From Petroclostridium xylanilyticum (GTDB lineage: Bacteria; Bacillota; Clostridia; SK-Y3), in assembly GCF_002252565.1 (NCBI RefSeq), contig NZ_NPML01000007.1:410733-474732 (forward strand): a DNA stretch of 64,000 bases. The letters are read 5' to 3'. The first letter of the stretch is position 1. Each line of letters opens with the position of its first letter. The position numbers and the translations under genes were made by a program. The notes below the pieces were generated by a model, which was not told the origin of the DNA, ran no database searches, and worked only from the letters and a program-made list of their open reading frames with translations. This document shows positions 17,686 to 25,790 of this stretch, one piece after another.

Positions 17686-18072
17686 ATGTTTTCTAAAAAA
17701 AGTTCTAGCTCTTATTCAGTAGATACTCTGATAGGAGCAAATTCGTTTTTTGAGGGCAATATTAAATTAGACGGCACTATTAGAATTGATGGAAAAACCA
17801 GGGGCGAAGTAAAAGCAGAAGGTGATGTCATCATAGGGGAAAAAGCAACTGTTTGGGGAAATATATATGCCAACAATGTTATTATCTCAGGTATTGTGGA
17901 AGGTAACATTACTGCTAAAGGACAACTGCGGCTTACAACTTCTGCCAAACTAACTGGAGATATAAAAACTAATAGCTTGATCGCTGATGAAGGTGCAATA
18001 TTTCATGGTAATTGTGCAATGATGGAAAACTCTACAAGACAGGAAATACCCACTAAAGAAAAAGATAAATGA
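17686..18072 (+). CDS. Bactofilin-family polymer-forming protein
   Basis: Bactofilins (DUF583) assemble into nucleotide-independent filaments that scaffold cell-wall or envelope processes. The 128-aa protein has short disordered ends and a central right-handed beta-helix with glycine-rich repeats such as GNIKLDGTIRIDGKTRGEVKAEG and GIVEGNITAKGQLRL. GTGGGGG sits about 9 bases before the ATG. It is one of few plus-strand genes and is followed at 52 bp by a 45-codon ORF with a strong ribosome-binding site. Confidence 0.92.
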   Translation: MFSKKSSSSYSVDTLIGANSFFEGNIKLDGTIRIDGKTRGEVKAEGDVIIGEKATVWGNIYANNVIISGIVEGNITAKGQLRLTTSAKLTGDIKTNSLIADEGAIFHGNCAMMENSTRQEIPTKEKDK

Positions 18073-18123
18073 GCAAGTAAATAATTCTTGCTATAAATGT
18101 ACACCCTATAAAGGGGTGATGGT

Positions 18124-18261
18124 ATGAAAACTAAAAAAAATGACAAGAAAAACATTACCAGGCAAGTCTTTCCCTGGAGTGTAAATATCCCAATATGGGA
18201 AGAAGAATCTGAAGAACCAATGGACGAACTTGAAGAGTTACGTGAAAGAAATGAAAGGTAG
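18124..18261 (+). CDS. 45-aa charged small protein downstream of bactofilin
   Basis: The ATG at 18124 has AAGGGGTGAT directly upstream at good spacing. The product starts MKTKKNDKKNITRQVFPWSV, has a central hydrophobic/Trp patch (PWSVNIPIW) and an acidic C-terminal helix (EEPMDELEELRERNER). No family recognised. Basic N-terminus and acidic C-terminus suggest a small interaction partner, perhaps of the bactofilin; this is inference from position. Its stop codon is inside a hairpin shared with the converging PHP gene. Confidence 0.65.
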   Translation: MKTKKNDKKNITRQVFPWSVNIPIWEEESEEPMDELEELRERNER

Positions 18262-18290
18262 AAGAAGGTGTCTAACCTCTTCTACCTTTC
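18253..18290. terminator. Shared hairpin between converging genes
   Basis: GAAAGGTAGAAGA (18253-18265) pairs perfectly with TCTTCTACCTTTC (18278-18290). The stem contains the stop of the 45-aa ORF on the plus strand and the last codons of the PHP gene on the minus strand (its stop is at 18272-18274 in the loop). U-runs on both sides are weak, so efficiency as a terminator is uncertain. Confidence 0.65.
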
Positions 18291-19111
18291 ATAGTTTCTA
18301 GCAATTGATATGGCACTTTTAGCGTACCGTACCCCTCACCCAATTCTATGTGCGGTTTGCTTTTTCCGTGATAATCACTACCCCCGGTAACTATCAAATT
18401 GTATTTTCGGGCTAGAGCCAGATATTTGTTACTTACCTCTGCAGAGTAATCAGAATAGTAACCCTCAAGTCCATCTAATCCATATCGTATAAGTTGTCTT
18501 AATAAATACTCCAACTCCTCGTCTTCCTTTTTTAAAAAGATGGGGTGTGCAAGAACAGCAAATCCGCCCGCTTTTTTTATCAATTCAATCCCTTCTTCAG
18601 GCAGCAGCTTTTGTTTTTTTACATAAGCAGGTCTTCCAACACTCAAATACCTATCGAACGCCTCATCCGTACTATTTACATACCCTTTATCTATCATCAC
18701 TGCTGCGATATGGGGCCGTCCAACAATTCTTCCGTTTGCTTTGCTTTCCACCTCATCCATTGTTATTTCTACGCCCAGTTCATTTAGCTTTTGGATAATT
18801 TGAGGATTTCTCTGGTCGCGGTAATACTTTAACTTATTTAATGTATCATTCAATATCGTGGAATCAATATCAATAAAATAGCCCAGTATGTGCATCTCTA
18901 CTCCAAAATCTACACTTATCTCTATTCCCGGAACTACCTCTATCCCTTCTTTTTTCCCCTGTTCAACACCTTCCGAAACCCCTTCAATTGTATCATGGTC
19001 AGTAATTGCGATGGCTGCAAGATTTTTCTTAACTGCATATTGTACTACCTGGGATGGCGTCATGGACCCATCGGATGCCGTGGTGTGGACATGTAAGTCA
19101 ATATATCTCAT
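18272..19111 (-). CDS. PHP-domain phosphoesterase (TrpH/YciV-like)
   Basis: A 279-aa metal-dependent phosphoesterase. It opens MRYIDLHVHTTASDGSMTP (metal motif HxH), then AITDHDT, the GIEIS motif, VLAHPIFL and a C-terminal GGSDYHG, all diagnostic for the PHP superfamily of the YciV/TrpH type, some of which are 5'-3' exonucleases or nucleotide 3',5'-bisphosphatases. ATG 19111 is chosen since GGAG lies seven bases upstream; a longer in-frame start at 19159 begins in a hairpin. Substrate not determinable. Confidence 0.92.
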   Translation of the reverse strand: MRYIDLHVHTTASDGSMTPSQVVQYAVKKNLAAIAITDHDTIEGVSEGVEQGKKEGIEVVPGIEISVDFGVEMHILGYFIDIDSTILNDTLNKLKYYRDQRNPQIIQKLNELGVEITMDEVESKANGRIVGRPHIAAVMIDKGYVNSTDEAFDRYLSVGRPAYVKKQKLLPEEGIELIKKAGGFAVLAHPIFLKKEDEELEYLLRQLIRYGLDGLEGYYSDYSAEVSNKYLALARKYNLIVTGGSDYHGKSKPHIELGEGYGTLKVPYQLLETMKGRRG

Positions 19112-19205
19112 AGTATTTACTCCTATTTCAAAAAAGCTTAATGTGTTATAATGAACCAACTTTAAAGCTAAATATTTAATTTTAAAGTTGGTTCATTTCA
19201 TCGAT

Positions 19206-19366
19206 AACTATATATATAACACTAAGTATGTTACATTATTGTTATTTTGTTCACGGTTCACAGTTCTCAGTTCACAGAAATTAGCCAAGAAAATCCTGTG
19301 AACCGTGAACCGTGAACTGTGAACTAAAATAGACAATGTAAAGTACTTAGTAATACTTATATAGTC
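19206..19366. repeat. Long palindrome with GTGAAC arrays (GTTCAC family)
   Basis: Inner arms: GTTCACGGTTCACAGTTC... (19249-19277) and CTGTGAACCGTGAAC... (19296-19324), 8-bp-spaced variants of GTGAAC. The outer flanks are also complementary, ACTAAGTATGTTACATT on the left against AATGTAAAGTACTTAGT on the right, so the whole ~160 bp forms one imperfect stem. It sits between nrdD and the PHP gene. A second hairpin, GAACCAACTTTAAA/TTTAAAGTTGGTTC, is at 19153-19196. No ORF is visible in 19160-19400. Confidence 0.85.
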
Positions 19367-19400
19367 TATTTTATTCTAAATCATTATCTTTATTTTTATA

Positions 19401-21731
19401 CTACCGGCATAATCCATGCTTTACTCTATCCCTCTCCTCAGCCTTTTTAGCGTCGTTCCATCTCGAAAGGTCTCCAACCAGATAACCGGTAATTCTTCTT
19501 ATCCTTTCAAACTTTATACCTTCATCACCATCTGTTCTTCCGCATTTTGGGCATTGGTTTCCGATAACACCCGTATATCCGCAAATAGGGTCTCTATCTA
19601 CCGGGTGGTTGATGGAACCGTAACCTATTCCGGCATCGTACATGGCTCTAACTACTGTTTCAAAAGCATCAAGATTATTGGAAGGATCACCATCTAACTC
19701 AACATAAGTAATATGCCCTCCATTGGTTAATTGGTGATACGGCGCTTCTTTCTGTATCTTATCAAAAACTGATATTGGGAAATATACGGGGATATGAAAG
19801 GAATTTGTATAATATTCCTTATCCGTTACCCCTGGGATAACTCCAAACCTCTCCCTGTCCATCTTTACAAACCTCCCGGACAACCCCTCAGCCGGTGTTG
19901 CAATTAATGAAAAATTAAGCTTATATCTATTGCTTGCATCATCCATTCTTTTTCGCATATGTCCTATAATCTTAAGCCCAAGGGCCTGTGCCGTATCCGA
20001 TTCACCATGATGTTTACCTATTAAAGCTGTAAGAGTTTCCGCCAACCCTATAAATCCAAGTGTCAAAGTTCCATGTTTTATAACTTCTCTTATCTCGTCT
20101 TCCCAGCCTAATTTTTCAGAGTCTATCCAAATTCCCTGCCCCATTAAGAATGGAAAATTTTTAACCTTTTTCCTGGACTGGATCTCCATACGTTCCAGCA
20201 ATTGGTCAATAACGATATCAATTTTTTTATCCAGTTCAATAAAGAAATTTTCAATATTTTGTTCACTCATAATCGCTATCCTGGGAAGGTTGATTGATGT
20301 GAAGCTCAGATTACCCCTTCCATTTGTTACTTCCTTGCTAGGATCATATGTATTGGCAATAACTCTTGTCCTACAGCCCATATATGCAACCTCTGAATCG
20401 GGTCCACGATCACTATAAGGCTTATTAAAAGGAGCATCTAAAAAACTAAAATTAGGGAATAATCGTTTTGCACTAACCCTGCATGCCAGTTTAAACAAAT
20501 CATAGTTAGGATCACCTTCATTATAGGAGATACCGGCTTTAACCTTAAAAATTAGTATTGGAAAAATTGGCGTTTCACCATTTCCCAACCCTCTTTCAGT
20601 AGCCAGCAGCAAATTTTTGCTCACCAGCCTTCCCTCCGGCGAAGTATCAGTACCAAAGTTTATGGAAGAAAAAGGTGTTTGTGATCCTGCCCGCGAATGC
20701 ATACTATTTAAATTATGTACAAAAGCTTCCATTGCCTGAAAAGTAGCCCTATCAGTCTCTGCTAATGCAAACTTCTCTGCAAATTTTTGTGCCGATCTTA
20801 TTAAGCTATCATCATCAATATATTCTAACAGGTTTTGCAACTCTTGCTGGTAATACCTTTCTTCAGTTTTGATTGAAGGTTTATATCCTGTTTGGCTTAT
20901 CGTTTTATTTACCGCTTCTTCCACAATTTTTGCAAAATCCCTATTATCATCTTCATAGTTTGCATAGAAATATTTAGCAAGATTAGCTTTATATAACCTT
21001 ACATAGGTCTTGGCTACTCCGGGTGCAATGCCAAAATCAAAAAGCGGTATACTTTGACCACCATGCTGGTCATTTTGGTTAGACTGAATAGCTATGGCAG
21101 CTAAGGCAGCATAACTGGCTACATCATTAGGCTCCCTTAAGTGTCCATGTCCGGTGCTAAAACCACCTTCAAAAAGTTTGCGAATATCGATCTGGCAGCA
21201 TGTCATAGTTAATGTTAAGAAATCCATATCATGTATATGGATATCGCCCTCTTTATGAGCCCGAACATGCTCCGGCTTAATTATAAACATCTCATTAAAC
21301 ATTTTCGCACCTTCAGAGCCATATTTTAGCATGGTCCCCATGGCTGTGTCACCGTCTATATTCGCATTTTCTCTTTTAGTGTCATTATCCTTGGACTCTT
21401 CATAGGTAATACCTTTATATATTTGCATTAACCGGGTATTCTTTTCCCTTATACGGTTTCTTTCAGCACGGTATAATATGTATTTTTTAGCTGTTGCTGC
21501 GTGTCCTGTCTCAATTAAAATTTTTTCTACAGCATCTTGAATTTGCTCTACTTCAGGGATTTCAAGCGCCAGCTCATTTTCTATATACTCAATAACTCTA
21601 TTGGTTAGCTGTTCTGCCATCTCATAGTTATTTCCACCCACAACCTTGGCAGCTTTGAAAATTGCATTCGTAATTTTGTCGGCATTGAAATCTACTATTC
21701 TTCCATCGCGTTTTTTAATTTTTTCTATCAC
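19401..21731 (-). CDS. nrdD: Anaerobic ribonucleoside-triphosphate reductase (class III)
   Basis: Oxygen-sensitive glycyl-radical enzyme that makes dNTPs from NTPs. The 776-aa protein has an N-terminal ATP-cone (about residues 1-95, MIEKIKKRDGRIVDFNADKI), the barrel with TCCQIDIRKLFEGGF, a C-terminal zinc site CGYTGVIGNQCPKCG and the glycyl-radical motif RITGYLVGD. It follows nrdR in one unit with 52 bp between them. The activase gene nrdG, often next to nrdD, is not downstream here nor elsewhere in the window. Confidence 0.96.
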   Translation of the reverse strand: MIEKIKKRDGRIVDFNADKITNAIFKAAKVVGGNNYEMAEQLTNRVIEYIENELALEIPEVEQIQDAVEKILIETGHAATAKKYILYRAERNRIREKNTRLMQIYKGITYEESKDNDTKRENANIDGDTAMGTMLKYGSEGAKMFNEMFIIKPEHVRAHKEGDIHIHDMDFLTLTMTCCQIDIRKLFEGGFSTGHGHLREPNDVASYAALAAIAIQSNQNDQHGGQSIPLFDFGIAPGVAKTYVRLYKANLAKYFYANYEDDNRDFAKIVEEAVNKTISQTGYKPSIKTEERYYQQELQNLLEYIDDDSLIRSAQKFAEKFALAETDRATFQAMEAFVHNLNSMHSRAGSQTPFSSINFGTDTSPEGRLVSKNLLLATERGLGNGETPIFPILIFKVKAGISYNEGDPNYDLFKLACRVSAKRLFPNFSFLDAPFNKPYSDRGPDSEVAYMGCRTRVIANTYDPSKEVTNGRGNLSFTSINLPRIAIMSEQNIENFFIELDKKIDIVIDQLLERMEIQSRKKVKNFPFLMGQGIWIDSEKLGWEDEIREVIKHGTLTLGFIGLAETLTALIGKHHGESDTAQALGLKIIGHMRKRMDDASNRYKLNFSLIATPAEGLSGRFVKMDRERFGVIPGVTDKEYYTNSFHIPVYFPISVFDKIQKEAPYHQLTNGGHITYVELDGDPSNNLDAFETVVRAMYDAGIGYGSINHPVDRDPICGYTGVIGNQCPKCGRTDGDEGIKFERIRRITGYLVGDLSRWNDAKKAEERDRVKHGLCR

Positions 21732-21783
21732 TGAGATCCACCTTTCTGAGTGTATAACTTAAACTTCAAAGCAAATATCCTGT

Positions 21784-22239
21784 TTATGTATCTTTTAATA
21801 GTTTATTAAGTTCTTCTAAGAACGTATTAATATCCTTAAACTGTCTATATACTGAAGCAAATCTGACATAGGCAACTTCATCCAATTTCTTCAGCCGCTC
21901 CATAACCATCTCGCCAATTTGATGAGATGTGACCTCTCTCTCCAATGAATTATAAATAGCTCCTTCTATTTCGCTTACGATTTTTTCCAGATCATGCAGT
22001 GATACCGGTCTTTTCTCACAGGCCCTGAGTAAACCGTTCATCAATTTATCTGCATTAAAAGGCTCCCGGCTTTTGTCTTTCTTTATTACCATCAGAGGAA
22101 TATTTTCAACTTTTTCATACGTCGTAAAGCGCTTACTACATTTTAAACACTCTCTTCTCCTTCTAATAGCAAGACCTTCATCAGTAGGCCTGGAATCTAT
22201 AACTTTACTTTCTTCATAGTCACAAAAAGGACACCTCAT
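21784..22239 (-). CDS. nrdR: Transcriptional repressor of ribonucleotide reductase genes
   Basis: NrdR senses ATP/dATP and represses RNR operons. The 151-aa product has the N-terminal zinc ribbon ([18 protein letters not shown] ... [12 protein letters not shown]) followed by an ATP-cone (about residues 48-138). It lies directly upstream of nrdD in the same direction and has a NrdR-box-like sequence on its own promoter, consistent with autoregulation. Confidence 0.97.
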   Translation of the reverse strand: MRCPFCDYEESKVIDSRPTDEGLAIRRRRECLKCSKRFTTYEKVENIPLMVIKKDKSREPFNADKLMNGLLRACEKRPVSLHDLEKIVSEIEGAIYNSLEREVTSHQIGEMVMERLKKLDEVAYVRFASVYRQFKDINTFLEELNKLLKDT

Positions 22240-22297
22240 TTAATCCCTCCTGAACCTATTATCGGAACTACATTTGGTGTTATTATCCAAAATTCCG

Positions 22298-22333
22298 TAC
22301 TATATATTGTATCATATATAAATTACCTGTCAA
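22298..22333 (-). promoter_or_regulatory. nrdR-nrdD promoter with overlapping NrdR box
   Basis: Minus-strand TTGACA (complement of 22328-22333) and TACAAT (complement of 22306-22311) are 16 bases apart. CTATATATTG (22300-22309), flanked by GTA and TAT, matches the published NrdR-box core CwAtATaTwG and overlaps the -10 region. I do not see a second box at the usual spacing, so co-operative binding is uncertain. Confidence 0.75.
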
Positions 22334-22378
22334 CATTTTCTGGATTATTTCGTATAGGACTTTTAGACTAGAGAACTG

Positions 22379-22533
22379 GTTCACAGTTCATAGTTCACTG
22401 TTCACAGTATATTGCGAACATAATATTATAAAAGCGAAAAGACTATCTGTAAATAACAGACAGTCTTTCTAATTGCAATTATTATGATATACCAGAACAA
22501 ATTCCTGTGAACTGTGAACCATTAACCGTGAAC
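22379..22533. repeat. GTGAAC-family inverted arrays flanking a terminator
   Basis: Left arm GTTCACAGTTCATAGTTCAC... (22379-22407) and right arm CTGTGAACTGTGAACC... (22505-22533) are complementary. The right arm ends on the stop codon of the PRC-barrel gene. Between the arms is an ordinary terminator. Same family as the elements at 19.25 and 50.08 kb. Confidence 0.85.
22438..22468 (-). terminator. Terminator after the ylmC-type gene
   Basis: AAAGACTATCTGT (22438-22450) pairs with ACAGACAGTCTTT (22456-22468), one bulged base. On the minus strand it is followed by TCGCTTTT, a moderate U-run. It lies inside the GTGAAC palindrome. Confidence 0.7.
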
Positions 22534-22790
22534 TATTCTATATACCTCTTCATTACACCCTCATTCATATCTACTAATATAATATCATCGCCGACTTTTT
22601 TTATGCTGTTCCATGGGATAACATAGTCAGTATCCCGGCCAAACAGCCCGAGAAATTTACCAGGACCCGGTACAATAATGGATTCAATCACTCCTTTATT
22701 CATATCTATTTCAACATCATAAACAAACCCCAATCGTTTTCCGTCTGCAATATTGATCACTTCTTTTTGTCTGAAATCTGACGCCCTCAC
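22533..22790 (-). CDS. ylmC: YlmC/YmxH-family PRC-barrel sporulation protein
   Basis: PRC-barrel protein of about 85 aa. The pattern RQKEVINIADGKRLGFVYDVEID...GKFLGLFGRDTDYVIPWNSIKKVGDDIILVD is typical of YlmC/YmxH proteins found near sigG in sporulators. I prefer the GTG at 22790 (VRASDF), with GGGGTG eight bases upstream, over a GTG four codons earlier. Function unknown. It lies downstream of sigG. Confidence 0.88.
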   Translation of the reverse strand: MRASDFRQKEVINIADGKRLGFVYDVEIDMNKGVIESIIVPGPGKFLGLFGRDTDYVIPWNSIKKVGDDIILVDMNEGVMKRYIE

Positions 22791-22810
22791 CAAAAAAAAC
22801 ACCCCGCATT

Positions 22811-23007
22811 TGAATTGAGAATTGAGAATTGAAAATTAAAAATTATATTTCTATATTAACACTAATATACTATGCATTAATTAATTCAATAATGCTAATA
22901 TAATAAATACTGGAGTATTTTATTTTTGTCTTTTTTCTTCGAACTATAAAATAGACTGATGTAGAATCATTCGTGCGTTATCTATAGATTTTTAAATTCT
23001 CAATTCA
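22811..23007. repeat. GAATTGAGAATT-family inverted pair
   Basis: TGAATTGAGAATTGAGAATT and onward (22811-22845) is complementary to TTTTTAAATTCTCAATTCA (22989-23007). The two arms are about 145 bases apart and span nearly the whole sigG-ylmC gap. The right arm stops right at the sigG stop codon (23008). A second member is at 41891-42004. Confidence 0.75.
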
Positions 23008-23781
23008 TTAGATGTATTTTTTCATATGCATCAGCGCACTCTTTTCAAGTCTGGAAACTTGTGCTTGAGAAATTCCTATCTCCTCAGCTACTTCCATTTG
23101 AGTTCTGCCCTCATAAAACCTTAAGTTTAAAATATGTTTCTCCCTATCATTTAATTTCCGCATTGCTTCCCGTAAAGCAATTTCTTCTACCCAACCTTCA
23201 TCGTGATTCTTTTCATCCCTTACCTGGTCCATGACATAGATAGCATCTCCACCATCATGATATACCGGTTCAAATAGGGATATTGGGTCTTGGATCGCAT
23301 CCAGAGCAAAAACCACATCTTCTTTAGGAATATTTAATTCCTTTGCAATTTCAGTAATAGTTGGCTCTTTTGAGTTCTTATTAGTAAGTTTTTCTTTTAC
23401 TTGAAGCGCTTTATAGGCTATATCTCTTAGTGAACGGCTGACCCTTATAGAATTATTATCCCTTAAGTACCTCCTTATTTCACCAATAATCATAGGAACT
23501 GCATAAGTAGAAAATTTTACATTTTGTGAAACATCAAAATTATCTATTGCTTTAATAAGTCCGATGCACCCCACTTGAAATAAATCATCTACATATTCCC
23601 CTCTATTATTAAATCTCTGAATAACACTCAATACCAGTCTAAGGTTTCCTTTAATAAACTCTTCCCTGGCGGCTATATCTCCTTTATGCATTCTTTCAAA
23701 TAGTGCTTTTTTTTGTTCGTTTGATAAAACTGGCAGCTTGGATGTATTTACTCCGCATATTTCTACTTTGTTTATTAACAT
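23008..23781 (-). CDS. sigG: RNA polymerase sporulation sigma factor SigG
   Basis: Late forespore-specific sigma factor. The N-terminus NKVEICGVNTSKLPVLSNE is the SigG signature; regions 2 (DDLFQVGCIGLIKAIDNFD), 3 and 4 (LNDREKHILNLRFYEGRTQ ... SQAQVSRLEKSAL) are intact. ATG 23781 (257 aa) is chosen because GGAGG lies seven bases upstream; an earlier in-frame codon at 23799 overlaps that site. It follows sigE with a gap of 170 bp containing a sigma-F-type promoter. Confidence 0.97.
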   Translation of the reverse strand: MLINKVEICGVNTSKLPVLSNEQKKALFERMHKGDIAAREEFIKGNLRLVLSVIQRFNNRGEYVDDLFQVGCIGLIKAIDNFDVSQNVKFSTYAVPMIIGEIRRYLRDNNSIRVSRSLRDIAYKALQVKEKLTNKNSKEPTITEIAKELNIPKEDVVFALDAIQDPISLFEPVYHDGGDAIYVMDQVRDEKNHDEGWVEEIALREAMRKLNDREKHILNLRFYEGRTQMEVAEEIGISQAQVSRLEKSALMHMKKYI

Positions 23782-23820
23782 ACAAAAACCTCCAGGCAAT
23801 TAAATTCGATGTCAATATCA

Positions 23821-23848
23821 TTATTACCATGAAGGTTTTTTTTATACG
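23821..23848 (-). promoter_or_regulatory. Sigma-F-type promoter of sigG
   Basis: On the minus strand GTATA (complement of 23844-23848) is followed after 14 bases by GGTAATAAT (complement of 23821-23829). This matches the Bacillus sigma-F consensus GYATA and GGnnAnAnT. sigG is known to be sigma-F dependent in Bacillus and many Clostridia. Predicted start is about 33 bases ahead of the ATG. Confidence 0.75.
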
Positions 23849-23951
23849 GCAGTATTTTGTTGTAATGTTACCACCAAGACCTATAAACTTCAATTATATT
23901 AATTTATTATATAATTGCTCTAAAATTCTTTAATTTAAATTAAATTTCATA

Positions 23952-24683
23952 CTATATCATTCTGCTAATTTCTTTTTTTAACCTGCTAATAATTCTTTTT
24001 TCCAGTCTGGATATATAAGACTGGGATATTCCTAACATATCGGCTACTTCTTTTTGAGTTTTTTCTACCCCGCTTTGCAAGCCAAATCTCAGTTCCATAA
24101 TCTTTTTTTCCCTTGATGAAAGCTTTTTCATTGCAATATCCAATAGCTCTTTGTCTACTTCATCTTCAATACTCCTGTAGATTAAGTCATTATCTGTTCC
24201 CAATATATCTGATAACAAGAGTTCATTTCCATCCCAATCGATATTTAATGGCTCATCAATTGAAATTTCAGTTTTCACTGTATTATTCTTTCTTAAAAAC
24301 ATTAGTATTTCATTTTCTATGCATCTCGAAGCATACGTAGCCAGTTTTATGTTTTTATCTGGATTGAACGTATTAATTGCTTTAATCAAACCTATAGTAC
24401 CTATAGATATAAGGTCTTCAACTCCTACACCGGTATTTTCGAATTTTCTGGCTATATATACAACCAGACGCAAGTTTCTTTCTATCAAAATGGTTTTAAC
24501 AGCAAAATCCCTTTGTTCCAGTTTTGAGATAAGATAGTTTTCTTCTTCGGCAGTTAATGGCGGCGGTAAAGCTTCACTGCCTCCAATATAGTGTATTTCC
24601 GGCGGCGTGTACAGCTTTAATTTCTGTAATATCCATATATACTTTATCTTCAGATATAACCTTATGCTTAATAATAATTTCAA
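23952..24683 (-). CDS. sigE: RNA polymerase sporulation sigma factor SigE (pro-form)
   Basis: Mother-cell sigma factor made as an inactive precursor. The 243-aa protein has an N-terminal hydrophobic/basic pro-sequence (about residues 1-28), then the PPLTAEEE start of the mature protein, region 2 ([20 protein letters not shown]) and region 4 ([15 protein letters not shown] ... [13 protein letters not shown]). The start is TTG with GGAGAGG upstream. It is co-transcribed with spoIIGA, its processing protease, 30 bp upstream. Confidence 0.97.
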   Translation of the reverse strand: MKLLLSIRLYLKIKYIWILQKLKLYTPPEIHYIGGSEALPPPLTAEEENYLISKLEQRDFAVKTILIERNLRLVVYIARKFENTGVGVEDLISIGTIGLIKAINTFNPDKNIKLATYASRCIENEILMFLRKNNTVKTEISIDEPLNIDWDGNELLLSDILGTDNDLIYRSIEDEVDKELLDIAMKKLSSREKKIMELRFGLQSGVEKTQKEVADMLGISQSYISRLEKRIISRLKKEISRMI

Positions 24684-24713
24684 TGATATCCTCTCCTTTT
24701 TTATAATTCATAC

Positions 24714-25622
24714 CTACCCAATTATTTCTGGATTTAATAAGGCTTTGTATGTTTCATCTTTTGAAAGTCTCTTATTGTAAATACCAACAATGATATCTTT
24801 TATGTCCTTTTTATGCTCACCCTCGATGATTTCAATTTCATCCGGTTTAAATCCAATTAACATACCATTCTCCTTCCCCAGCGAAGAAAACGGTATAAGC
24901 CTGAATCTTGAAATCCAAACTGAATTAGACATTATTTTGGATATGAGACTCAAATCATTTTCACTGCATTCATTAAATATTTTTTGAATATCTTCAGGTA
25001 ATAAATCTTTTATTGCCTGAAATTCTACAACTACTACCGGGAAATTAGATATAGGGTCGTACAATGAGTTGCCCGTATCTATTAATGCATTGACGCATAT
25101 ACTCTTATTATCAAACATTATTAAAAGCGGTATAAACATATTTTCTTTACTAATCTTTTTATAAAAGACTTGCCAGGTTATTCTGATAATGATATATGCA
25201 ATAAAACTGGAAATAACCAGAACCTTCCATGGCAATGTAAAATAAATTACACCGTTACTTAAAATAGCTCCTATAAAGGCACCTACATTGGTAAAATAAA
25301 ACAATCCCAGTGCAGTGCCACCAAAAGTAAAGGATACTACATAAAATATTGCTAAAACTCTGAAAAAGTCTTTTACCTTTTCGATATTAAAGGTAATAGC
25401 TATTAAAGCCATCGAGAAGATAATTTTTGCGATAACAGTGTAGTAAATCTTGAAAGCTGGAAAAAACATGATAACAGCATAAATTGCACCTATTAAGGAA
25501 CCTATGAGAAGCCTTATAACGGACATTTGTTTCTTGGAAATTTTCCCTGTAGTCCACAGCAACATGTAATTTATTAATAAATTTACTATAAATAAAATAT
25601 CTACATATACAACCGGCTTCAC
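24714..25622 (-). CDS. spoIIGA: Sporulation sigma-E processing peptidase
   Basis: Membrane-embedded aspartic protease that removes the SigE pro-sequence in the mother cell. The 302-aa protein has five membrane segments in its first ~150 residues and a cytosolic domain with the aspartic protease motif VNALIDTGNSLYDP. It sits between ftsZ and sigE, the standard order in Firmicutes. The ftsZ terminator lies beyond its 5' end. Confidence 0.96.
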   Translation of the reverse strand: MKPVVYVDILFIVNLLINYMLLWTTGKISKKQMSVIRLLIGSLIGAIYAVIMFFPAFKIYYTVIAKIIFSMALIAITFNIEKVKDFFRVLAIFYVVSFTFGGTALGLFYFTNVGAFIGAILSNGVIYFTLPWKVLVISSFIAYIIIRITWQVFYKKISKENMFIPLLIMFDNKSICVNALIDTGNSLYDPISNFPVVVVEFQAIKDLLPEDIQKIFNECSENDLSLISKIMSNSVWISRFRLIPFSSLGKENGMLIGFKPDEIEIIEGEHKKDIKDIIVGIYNKRLSKDETYKALLNPEIIG

Positions 25623-25746
25623 AATTCTATGCCCCCATATTGATTACAATATTACTCTATTCTACTAATATTCAAAATCGAATATATTTATGATTATTAT
25701 ATACAATTTATGCTTAAAAATTTGTCAAAGCCTGTTGTAGAATACA

Positions 25747-25784
25747 AAAAAATAACGACACGAATCTTCGTGTCGTTATTTTTT
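25747..25784. terminator. Strong bidirectional terminator after ftsZ
   Basis: AAAAAATAACGACACGAA (25747-25764) and TTCGTGTCGTTATTTTTT (25767-25784) form an 18-bp perfect stem with A and T runs on either side. It ends the cell-division transcript 7 bases beyond the ftsZ stop and separates it from spoIIGA-sigE, which therefore must have a separate promoter in 25623-25746. Confidence 0.95.
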
Positions 25785-25790
25785 GATAGC

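Noticed and set aside
25623..25746. Spo0A boxes for spoIIGA
   Set aside because: TTCGA-like words occur near 25675-25682 but do not match TGTCGAA well; not strong enough to report.
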